Source: an uncultured Eubacteriales bacterium
GTDB lineage: Bacteria > Bacillota > Clostridia > Lachnospirales > Lachnospiraceae
NCBI GenBank assembly: GCA_900548855.1
Contig: URMF01000073.1
Location: 1-12,971 of the forward strand
Direction of reading: 5' to 3'
Length of the DNA: 12,971 nucleotides
A program made the translations under genes and the position numbers. The first letter of the stretch is position 1, and every line of letters begins with the position of its first letter. Positions 6,189-12,971 of this stretch are shown in pieces. The notes beneath the pieces are model-generated. The model was given only the letters and a program-made list of their open reading frames with translations. It was not told the DNA's origin and searched no databases.

Positions 6189-7865
6189 ATGAAACGTAAA
6201 ATGATGAAAAAAGGATTAGCACTAATTTTGTGTGCAGCGATGACTTCAGCTTGTATGGCCTGCGCATCATCGGCAGAACAGGAACAAGGTGAGAAAACAG
6301 CATCTTCTAAAACGTCGGCTGAAGGGAAGCAGGAGGAAGGAAAAACAGCAGACAGCAATTTCAATGAAACAGGATTTCCGATTGTGAATGACAAAATAGA
6401 ACTGAATTTTGTGTTTAACTCTCAGACAATGACGCAGGATCTGGATAAGCTGCCTGTATTTCAGGAATTGGAAGAAAAGACAAATATACACATAAATTGG
6501 GATATCTGTCGTAGTGGCTGGGAAGAAAAAAAGGCAACTATGTTGGCAAGTGGAGATTTGCCGGATGCTTTTTTCGGTTCGGGTATTGAAGATTCTGATA
6601 TTACGACAAATATTGACTATTTCGTGCCATTAGAAGATTTGATTGACGAGTATGCACCCAATATAAAAAATCTGTTTGAAAAGGATCCCATTACGGAGAA
6701 AATGAGCACATTTTTAGATGGACATATATATGGGCTTCCTCAGCGGATGCCGTTGCGTCCTACATCAAATGACACGCTGGGTATCAATAAAACCTGGCTG
6801 GACAAGCTTGGTTTGGATGTTCCGGAAACATTGGATGAGTTTTATGACGTGTGCATGGCATTCAAAACACAGGATCCAAATGGGAACGGTATTGCGGATG
6901 AAATTCCGTTCAATTTTGCGAATCTGGATGATTCCAGATGGTTTACGGCAAGAACTTTGCTTGGAGCCTGGGGAGATATGTATGATATGACATTTAACTA
7001 TCTGACGGTAAAGGATGATGTAGTTTCCTATATGCCAACGTTGGATTCCTATAAAGAATTAGTCCTTTTTTTAAATAAAATGTATCAGAACGGATTGATC
7101 AATCAGGAAGTGTTTACAGATGATCTTTCTAAATTTGTAGCGCTTGGAAAATCAGAAGATGTGCCGATTCTTGGCAGTGTAATTGCATGGACACCGGGAA
7201 CTGTGACAGGACAATGGGCCGATCAGTATATTGCAATCCCTCCGCTCAGGGCCAGTGCAGATACAGAACCTCTTTGGGGAACCAATCGATCATTGGTTAT
7301 TTATGATACAAATAAATTTGAAATTACTACCGCAAATGAACATATTCCGGAGACGATGCGCTGGATTGATGAGTGTTATTCAGAAGAGATGTCCTTATAC
7401 TTGTATTATGGTTCAGAAGGAATCGGAATTCAGAAGGAAGCGGATGGAACTTATACAATTCTGCCTCCGACAAGTGATGAATACGATCAGGACCTTTGGA
7501 AGTGGTATAATGCACCGGCAGATTTTGCACCTGTAGCTACGTTGCCGGAAACAGAGAAAAAGATTAACGATCCTACAGGTTATTATGCCGAAAGGATTGA
7601 GATGAGTGATATTTATGATCCGTACCTTTTGGATGATAAAGATATTTATCCGCTTGCCAAGTTTGATGCAGCAGACCAGGATGAACTGACACTTTTGAAA
7701 ACAGATATTACATCTTATGTGGATCAGAAATTTGCACAGTGGATTACAGTGGGTGGCGTTGAAGAAGAGTGGGAAAACTATTTAACTGAGCTGGATAATA
7801 TGGGATTGCCTCGGATGCTGGAGATTTATCAGAAGGGCTACAATAATTATTATGGGATGAATTGA
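6189..7865 (+). CDS. Extracellular solute-binding lipoprotein of the sugar importer, 558 aa
   Basis: Lipid-anchored receptor that captures the sugar outside the cell and delivers it to the two permeases. It has a basic N-terminus (MKRKMMKKG), a hydrophobic core and candidate lipidation cysteines at 22 and 25 (TSAC and MAC). A Ser/Thr/Glu/Lys-rich linker runs to about residue 58. The mature domain resembles LplA-type binding proteins of about 500-560 residues. It includes DPNGNGIADEIP (229-240), an EF-hand-like calcium loop common in this group. The ATG at 6189 has GGAAGGGG seven bases upstream. It follows the second permease by 64 bases and is followed by the second GH127 after one base. The ligand cannot be read from sequence; an arabinofuranose-bearing oligosaccharide is inferred from the two GH127 neighbours. 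Confidence 0.92.
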   Translation: MKRKMMKKGLALILCAAMTSACMACASSAEQEQGEKTASSKTSAEGKQEEGKTADSNFNETGFPIVNDKIELNFVFNSQTMTQDLDKLPVFQELEEKTNIHINWDICRSGWEEKKATMLASGDLPDAFFGSGIEDSDITTNIDYFVPLEDLIDEYAPNIKNLFEKDPITEKMSTFLDGHIYGLPQRMPLRPTSNDTLGINKTWLDKLGLDVPETLDEFYDVCMAFKTQDPNGNGIADEIPFNFANLDDSRWFTARTLLGAWGDMYDMTFNYLTVKDDVVSYMPTLDSYKELVLFLNKMYQNGLINQEVFTDDLSKFVALGKSEDVPILGSVIAWTPGTVTGQWADQYIAIPPLRASADTEPLWGTNRSLVIYDTNKFEITTANEHIPETMRWIDECYSEEMSLYLYYGSEGIGIQKEADGTYTILPPTSDEYDQDLWKWYNAPADFAPVATLPETEKKINDPTGYYAERIEMSDIYDPYLLDDKDIYPLAKFDAADQDELTLLKTDITSYVDQKFAQWITVGGVEEEWENYLTELDNMGLPRMLEIYQKGYNNYYGMN

Positions 7866-7866
7866 T

Positions 7867-9678
7867 ATGAGTAAAAAAAATTTGGAGACATTCTCTTATG
7901 AACATGTGACTCTGACGGAAAGTCCTTTTCTGAAGCAATTCAGGAGTATGGAAGAACTATATGAGAATCTGGATAATGACAGCCTGTTATATAATTTTCG
8001 TCAGAGGGCAGGAAAGCCAACTCCGGGCAGACCTTTAAATGGATGGTATGGAAGACAGTCATTCAACTTTGGACAGTTCTGCGGGGCATTGGCTAAAATT
8101 TACAGACAGACCGGCAAAGGAGAGGTGAAGGAAAAGCTCTTTTATTTGCTGGAAGAGTGGGGAGCTTGTATTGAGGGGGATGGCTACGGCTTTTCCCCCA
8201 AAAAGGAGCGATATCGGGAATATATCATAGCTTATGAGTATGAAAAGCTGGTTGGAGGACTGGTGGATGCCTGGGAATATGCAGGATACCCCAAATCTTT
8301 TTTCTTTTTGGAACAGATTACGGACTGGTTTGTGCGCCATGCGCCTGATCAGGATAGGGATAAGCTCTATCTGGTAGAATGGTATACTATTCCGGAAAAC
8401 TTGTATCGGGCATGGCAGCTCAGTAAGAATGTAAAATTTAAAAAAGTGGCAGAAAGGTTTGAGTATACGGGCTTTTGGAAGAAATTTTTGGAAAAAAAGT
8501 TTACATTGGATAAGACGAAGCATGCGTATAGTCATGTTAATTCCCTTTGCAGTGCGGCTCAGGCATTTATGGTAAAAGGGGAAGAAAAATATCTTACTAT
8601 CCTGAAAAATGCGTATCAGGAAATTACATGCAGACATATTTATTCCACCGGTGGTTATGGACCCCAGGAAGATATGTTCGGAAAAGAAGGATATATGGGG
8701 GATTCACTGAAATCTGCATGGGATAATACACTTACAGATGCACTGGTACGCGTACGTCACGATGCACAGGGAAGTTGTGAAGTATCCTGCTGTTCTTGGG
8801 CAGCTTTGAAGCTATGCCGCTATTTGATGTGTCTGACCGGAGATGCAAAGTATGGTGCATGGGCTGAAAAGCTTTTATACAATGGTGTACTTTCTCTTCC
8901 GGCTGTGACAGAAGATGGAAAAATCATGTATTATGCCAATTATTTTTTGGATGGAGGAATTAAGTCTAATTTAGACAGGAGATATCATGGAGCGCCGGAA
9001 GCATATGATGATCTGGAGGTAACTTATCATTACAGTTGGCAATGCTGTACCGGAACCTATCCGCAGGTGATCGCAGAATATGCAAATATGATCTATTTTA
9101 CAAAAGACAAAGATCTTTATGTGAGTCAGTATATGCCTTCAATATTAAGAGATGAGGTGGATGGGAATCAAATGATGTTGACCTGCAAAACACGATATCC
9201 CGAGGAGAAAACGGTTTGTTATAGTATTTCTTGCAGAATGCCAATGAACAGGACGATTTATTTCCGGGTTCCAACATGGATGAAAGAGGAACTTGTAATT
9301 TATGTGAATGGGGAGAGACAGGAAGCAGAGAGCAGACCGGGAGAGTGGTTGCCAGTGACAAGGACCTGGAAAAATAAAGATACTGTACTGGTTAAAATTG
9401 GAAGGCCATTGTACTTCGAAAAAATTGACAATAAAAACAGAGATATTGTATCCTTGCTATATGGACCATTGGTTTTAGCTTCAGATGATCTGGCTGCTTT
9501 TAGTAAGAATCCAGATCAGGTAGAGGAGTGGATTGAGCAGGTACCGGGAGAAACACTTAAGTTTCGGACAAAACCGGGTGCTATGGAAGGCATATACGAT
9601 TTTGAAACCAGGGAATTTGTACCTTATTGGTCTTATCCAGAGGGGAAATGGTATTTTATATATTTTTGGATTCGATAA
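7867..9678 (+). CDS. Divergent GH127/DUF1680 glycoside hydrolase, cytoplasmic, 603 aa
   Basis: Member of the beta-L-arabinofuranosidase (DUF1680) superfamily, clearly different from the GH127 at 1970-3961. It starts with the LTESPFLKQF and NGWYG segments found in many DUF1680 proteins. It has TGGYGPQE (261-268, E268 a possible acid/base), CEVSCCSW (304-311) and WQCCTG (391-396), so C393-C394 would be the nucleophile and a zinc ligand. The glutamate-cysteine zinc pair is spaced E305-x-x-C308 rather than the usual E-x-C, and about 19 extra residues lie between TGG and this motif. No signal peptide is present, so it acts in the cytoplasm. It begins one base after the binding-protein stop with only a weak ribosome site, implying translational coupling. 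It is probably a glycosidase for another furanoside or branched linkage; related GH127 members include an aceric-acid hydrolase, so arabinose specificity should not be assumed. Confidence 0.85.
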   Translation: MSKKNLETFSYEHVTLTESPFLKQFRSMEELYENLDNDSLLYNFRQRAGKPTPGRPLNGWYGRQSFNFGQFCGALAKIYRQTGKGEVKEKLFYLLEEWGACIEGDGYGFSPKKERYREYIIAYEYEKLVGGLVDAWEYAGYPKSFFFLEQITDWFVRHAPDQDRDKLYLVEWYTIPENLYRAWQLSKNVKFKKVAERFEYTGFWKKFLEKKFTLDKTKHAYSHVNSLCSAAQAFMVKGEEKYLTILKNAYQEITCRHIYSTGGYGPQEDMFGKEGYMGDSLKSAWDNTLTDALVRVRHDAQGSCEVSCCSWAALKLCRYLMCLTGDAKYGAWAEKLLYNGVLSLPAVTEDGKIMYYANYFLDGGIKSNLDRRYHGAPEAYDDLEVTYHYSWQCCTGTYPQVIAEYANMIYFTKDKDLYVSQYMPSILRDEVDGNQMMLTCKTRYPEEKTVCYSISCRMPMNRTIYFRVPTWMKEELVIYVNGERQEAESRPGEWLPVTRTWKNKDTVLVKIGRPLYFEKIDNKNRDIVSLLYGPLVLASDDLAAFSKNPDQVEEWIEQVPGETLKFRTKPGAMEGIYDFETREFVPYWSYPEGKWYFIYFWIR

Positions 9679-9703
9679 AAGAGAGAAGAAAGAGGGGGCA
9701 GAT

Positions 9704-10429
9704 ATGAAAAGGATTCGAGTGATATGGCAGTATATCCTGTTCTATTTTATCATTTCTGCCATCCCTATTCTGGCAATTTTATTTTACTTTTATCCGATGG
9801 CAAGGCTTGTGGTGATAAATAAGGCAAAGGAAAGCAATGTCAATGTAACAAGAAATATCACTAATACGATGAATGCGCAGATTTCCAGTATCTACAGTAT
9901 TGCGCGAGAGATAAAAACAGACAGCAAACTGACTCCATATGCCTTAACCAGGGACCAATATGCAGAAATCGAGGCAGTGCAGGAACTAAAAAAAATAGTG
10001 GCATCCAGTGCGGTTGTTTATGATGTTCTGTACTATATGGAGGAAAATAATACGCTATATACGAAAAATACATTAATCAGGGTAGGTACCTATGACAACA
10101 GATATACTGTTTATAAATATCAAAATCGCGAAATGGAGCAATTTTTAAAAGAAATGGTCTCACTCACAGACTTTGCAGTTTTAGCAGCAGAACCGGTTGC
10201 GGTATCAAATGCCGGAATACGGGATATGATCACATTTGTTTTTCCGATGTCGGGAAAGACGGATGGGAGCAGTCGGACTGTGGCGCTTGTTCTGGTAGAG
10301 GAAAGTAACCTTACTCAACTTATTGACATTTATTCCGGCAAGTATGAAGATAATGTACTGGTTTTTGATTATGATAACAATCTGGTTACCTGCTCCAATC
10401 AAAGTGCAGATTTTCCGAAGAAGAAATAA
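9704..10429 (+). pseudogene. N-terminal half of a frameshifted membrane AraC-type regulator (sensor domain), 241 aa
   Basis: The ATG at 9704 has AGAGGGGG just upstream. The piece has a basic start (MKRIR), a first membrane segment at about 8-31 and then an extracellular sensor region of the Cache type commonly found in membrane-anchored AraC regulators. It ends at TAA 10427-10429 right after DFPKKK. The continuation (second membrane helix and DNA-binding domain) lies in the -1 frame from 10414 onward. One extra T in the TTTT run at 10411-10414 would join the two halves seamlessly, so this is one gene broken by a single-base loss or a sequencing error. The start follows the GH127 stop by 25 bases, so it is part of the same operon. 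Read alone, it would be an anchored sensor with no output domain. Confidence 0.85.
10411..10429 (+). other. Frameshift site in the AraC-type regulator gene
   Basis: In the upstream frame GAT TTT CCG AAG AAG AAA TAA closes the ORF. In the -1 frame from 10414, TCC GAA GAA GAA ATA AAG reads SEEEIK and flows straight into the C-terminal half. The run of four T at 10411-10414 is the likely site of a lost base. No canonical slippery heptamer is present, which argues against programmed frameshifting. Confidence 0.8.
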
Positions 10430-10434
10430 AGGAA

Positions 10435-11985
10435 TTGTTGCTCTGGAGCGGGGAGAATGATTCCAGGACGATAGAGACAGCTGATGGTAATTTTATTTTG
10501 TCAAAGGTAAAATCAAAGACAAACGGATGGTCTTATATTAGCTATATCAATAGAATGGAATTGACAGAAGAACTGGATGAATTACGCAATCAGATTATTC
10601 TGATTGTGGCAATAATTTTATTTTTAGAATTTTTGCTTATTGTTTTTTTTTCACAGATGAATTACCGACCTGTCAAAAGACTGCTTATGGTATTGCAGAA
10701 GGTTGTATCGCGAGAGGAATTGATTTCTGTCACTGCCGGAAATGAGTTTCAAAAGATGGAATATCTTTTTGGAAGTCTTTATCAGCATAATGATGAATTG
10801 AATGATAAAATTAAAGAGGCATATTCGGCAATACGCAACGATCTTTTAAAAAGACTGATTAATGGACAACTTATTTCGTATGACGTGGAAGGCGTCAATC
10901 ATATGGGGGAAGAAGTTGGAGTCCATTTTCCATACAGCACTTATTGTGTGGCAGTAGCTACTTTTGAATCAGGTGCTTTTCCGGTCGATTTTAGGACGGT
11001 GAATGAATTTTTAAATCAGCCAGTTGAGAAAATCCGGTTGAAAATATATGCTGTTTCAGATATGCGTAAAAATTTGGCAGTGTTACTCATTAATCAAGAC
11101 AGAGAAGAGGATTTGATCGGACATCTGACCCAAACCAGAGAAGTATTAATGGACAGATTTGGCATGCAAATGTGGATTGGTGTCAGCAATAGTGCTTGTG
11201 ATATCAGAGATTATAGCTTTTTATATGTTCAGGCATTGTCTGCCATAGAGTTTTTGCAGCTGCAGAAAGAGACAGGGATCATTCGGATGAGTGATCTGAA
11301 GTTAGGCAGCTATGCACTAAAGGATTATCCGGTAGATTTGACTAGTCAGCTGGAAGTAGCAGTTGCCAGACAAGAGGAAGGTCAAATAAAAAAGCTGACG
11401 TTGGAATTGACCAAGTTTTTTGAGGATTTTAGCCTTCCGGTATATTACATTAGGATATTGTATCGGAATATTATAAGTTGCCTGATAAAAGGACTGCTCA
11501 ACTGTGCGGATGGTACAGAAGAAAAGAAATGGGTAGAGTGGAATCATTACCTTTTGGATATTGGATATAGCCCGGAATCATTAGTTGATAATATTCAGCT
11601 TTGCTGCAATAGCCTTTGTCAGAAAATTGGTCAGAGTGAAGAAAAGAAAAATGATTTATTTCAAGAAATACTGGGATATATTGATAGAAGCTGTTTGACA
11701 TACGATTTTTCGATTCATAGTGTTGCTGAAAGTTTTGGAATTAAAGTTTCTAATTTCAGCCAGTATTTTAAAAAGAAAAGTGGAATCACATTTAAACAGT
11801 ATGTGGATTGTATCAAGGTAGATAAGGCAATGGCGCTGCTTTCGGATACCGAAGAAAGTTTGGAACAAATTAGCGAAATGCTTTGTTACAGCAATGCATC
11901 CAGTTTTATACGTGCTTTTAAAAGAATTTGCAATATGACTCCAGGAGAATATCGTGAGAAGGTAAAAAAGGAAAACGAAGTATGA
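10435..11985 (+). pseudogene. C-terminal half of the frameshifted membrane AraC-type regulator (DNA-binding part), 516 aa
   Basis: The reading frame is open from about 10414; TTG 10435 is the first possible start, but I think it is not a true one. The end of the sensor domain is followed by a second membrane helix at about 54-73 (IILIVAIILFLEFLLIVFF), an RPVKRLL juxtamembrane segment and a linker domain. A classic AraC/XylS double helix-turn-helix lies at about 408-510, with FSIHSVAESFGIKVSNFSQY and ending in MTPGEYREKV. Such one-protein sensors sit beside LplB/YtcP-type sugar transporters in Firmicutes and activate them, so it would be expected to control the divergent promoter region at 3962-4272. 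The lipoprotein gene overlaps its stop by four bases. If the frameshift is real, a free C-terminal fragment could only arise by reinitiation. Confidence 0.86.
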
Positions 11986-12869
11986 AGAATTTTTTGTGTA
12001 CGGTTGTTTTGTTCGTTATATTATTTCTCATTTCAGGTTGTGGTGGAAAAGCGGTAAAAGATGACAAAGAGACATATGACTATGATGCCTATGCACATCC
12101 GAAGCAGTTTCACGCTATTGATGTCTCATCCATTTTAAGCGTTTCTGTGATACGACCGGAGAGAAAATGGCGTGTATCTTATAATCCGGAAAAAGATACA
12201 GAAGTATTTTACAGTGCGTGGGAAATAGCAGAGGGTTATCAGACAACAAGAATGGCTGATATCAGCAGTGTGCGTACGCTGTTTGAGGCAGTAGAAGTGT
12301 TGTCAAAAAGCTGCCAGGGAGAAGAACCCGTACAGAATGAAGAGGGAGAACCGGAAATCATTGTTGTGTATGAGGATAAAATAGAACAAGAAATCCTTTC
12401 TGTTAAATTTAGTTTTGAGAATCTGCCGGAGGGTGCACTGGCTATAGGATCGTTAACAGCATTTGATATGATTTTAAAATTACCAGTGCTTGAAAATCTG
12501 GATGATTTAAGCGGAGTGGAACTTTATTTTGATAACAGGAAAGTGAATTTGAACAGGCAGAAAGAGTCTTGGATGTTGAACGGAAAAGAAATCACTCAGG
12601 AAAAAGCTAAGGATTTGTATCAAATCATATTAGGTATATTACTGCAAGGAGAAACAGAGAGCCTTGCTATGCCTTCTGCGACAAAGGAGACGGGATTTCT
12701 GGATGTGCATTATGTAAGAAAAGATGGAAAGGTTGTAAAGGTAATGTTTGGTCCGCCTGTAGATGGTCGCTGTCAGGTGAATATTGATGGTATAGAAGAG
12801 TTCTGGGTCTGCGAAAAGGATGTGGAGAATATCATTTGTACCATGGAAAATGCTTTGGAGTCGCTTTAG
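11982..12869 (+). CDS. Lipoprotein of unknown function, possibly DUF4340-like, 295 aa
   Basis: The start codon overlaps the regulator stop in an ATGA junction, so the two are translationally coupled. Residues 1-20 form a lipoprotein signal ending in the lipobox ISGC, with lipidation at C20, so the mature protein sits on the outer face of the membrane. Two similar segments seem present, around 53-115 and 180-240. Each has beta-strand-like text, a W followed by a short loop (KWRVSY, SWMLNG), and a helix that may measure spacing (DISSVRTLFEAVEVL, TQEKAKDLYQIILGIL). This pattern recalls DUF4340 proteins, but I cannot confirm the family. No catalytic motif is visible. Position suggests a sensory or cell-envelope partner of the regulator; that is inference. 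It is the last gene of the operon. Confidence 0.8.
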   Translation: MKNFLCTVVLFVILFLISGCGGKAVKDDKETYDYDAYAHPKQFHAIDVSSILSVSVIRPERKWRVSYNPEKDTEVFYSAWEIAEGYQTTRMADISSVRTLFEAVEVLSKSCQGEEPVQNEEGEPEIIVVYEDKIEQEILSVKFSFENLPEGALAIGSLTAFDMILKLPVLENLDDLSGVELYFDNRKVNLNRQKESWMLNGKEITQEKAKDLYQIILGILLQGETESLAMPSATKETGFLDVHYVRKDGKVVKVMFGPPVDGRCQVNIDGIEEFWVCEKDVENIICTMENALESL

Positions 12870-12883
12870 AGGCGGCTCTTTTT
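12858..12883 (+). terminator. Intrinsic terminator of the plus-strand operon
   Basis: GAGTCGC (12858-12864) pairs with GCGGCTC (12872-12878) in a 7-bp stem with one G-T pair and a 7-base loop, followed by TTTTT (12879-12883). The stop codon of the last gene (12867-12869) lies in the loop, so the coding end and terminator are merged. Confidence 0.75.
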
Positions 12884-12916
12884 GATACAGGAGCAGAAAC
12901 CTGCAGCCGTGAGGCA

Positions 12917-12971
12917 AGGATAATCAAAGTTTTTGAGGGTTTGCCAATCTATTTGAGGGTTTGGTTTGAGG
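12917..12971 (+). repeat. Terminal direct repeat, right copy (55 bp)
   Basis: Identical to 1-55 in the same orientation. The window without one copy is 12,916 bp long. Confidence 0.95.
12918..12971 (-). mobile_element. Left end of a second ISL3-family copy, cut by the window edge
   Basis: Bases 12918-12971 are identical to 2-55 and lie in the same orientation. They include the terminal inverted repeat and two complete TTTGAGGGT motifs. The copy begins 34 bases after the operon terminator and runs off the window. Either it is a second IS copy or the window is one circular unit read past its start. Confidence 0.85.

Noticed and set aside
8059..8637. A 192-residue open frame on the minus strand
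   Set aside because: It lies wholly inside the well-supported second GH127 gene, its translation shows no family resemblance, and no clear ribosome site decides its start.
10411..10429. Programmed -1 frameshifting in the regulator gene
   Set aside because: No X XXY YYZ heptamer is present in the right frame and regulators of this class are not known for it; a lost T is simpler.
1..12971. A circular plasmid or phage genome suggested by the terminal repeat
   Set aside because: No replication, partition, mobilisation or structural gene is present, and the repeat is an IS end.
1..12971. CRISPR array, tRNA or rRNA genes
   Set aside because: No regularly spaced repeats other than the IS end motifs, and no recognisable tRNA or rRNA sequence on either strand.

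Overview
The window looks like a piece of a low-GC, Gram-positive gut anaerobe, most likely a Clostridia/Lachnospiraceae-type bacterium. The reasons are AT-rich coding sequence, strong AGGAGG-type ribosome sites, TTG start use, lipoprotein-anchored binding proteins, LplB/YtcP-type sugar permeases and a membrane-bound AraC-type regulator. This placement is inference; there is no rRNA or housekeeping gene to anchor it.

Layout. Positions 2-1922 are a complete ISL3-family insertion sequence. It holds a 469-residue DDE transposase and a small conserved-looking passenger ORF, both on the minus strand, with 23-bp terminal inverted repeats, arrays of a TTTGAGGGT motif at both ends and a strong bidirectional terminator. 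Next to it, on the minus strand, is a GH127 beta-L-arabinofuranosidase (1970-3961). A 311-bp divergent regulatory region (3962-4272) follows. A plus-strand operon then runs from 4273 to 12869: two ABC sugar permeases, a lipoprotein solute-binding protein, a second and divergent GH127/DUF1680 enzyme, a transmembrane AraC-family regulator broken in two by a frameshift, and a lipoprotein (DUF4340-like at best) translationally overlapped with the regulator. An intrinsic terminator closes the operon at 12858-12883. From 12918 the left end of a second IS copy begins, in the same orientation as the first.

How the genes work together. The solute-binding protein and two permeases would import an oligosaccharide, using an ATPase encoded elsewhere. 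Both GH127 enzymes lack signal peptides, so they would trim beta-L-arabinofuranosyl or related residues inside the cell. The regulator would sense an extracellular cue and switch the divergent promoters. This is an arabinofuranoside-utilisation locus bracketed by IS copies.

The first 55 and last 55 bases of the window are identical. Either the 12,916-bp unit is a genuine circle, or (more likely) two direct IS copies flank this locus and collapse in assembly into an apparent circle. No replication, mobilisation or phage gene is present. The bases on the two outer sides of the IS do not match as a target duplication. The most notable items are the IS-bracketed carbohydrate locus, the altered zinc motif of the second GH127, the frameshifted regulator and its coupled lipoprotein.
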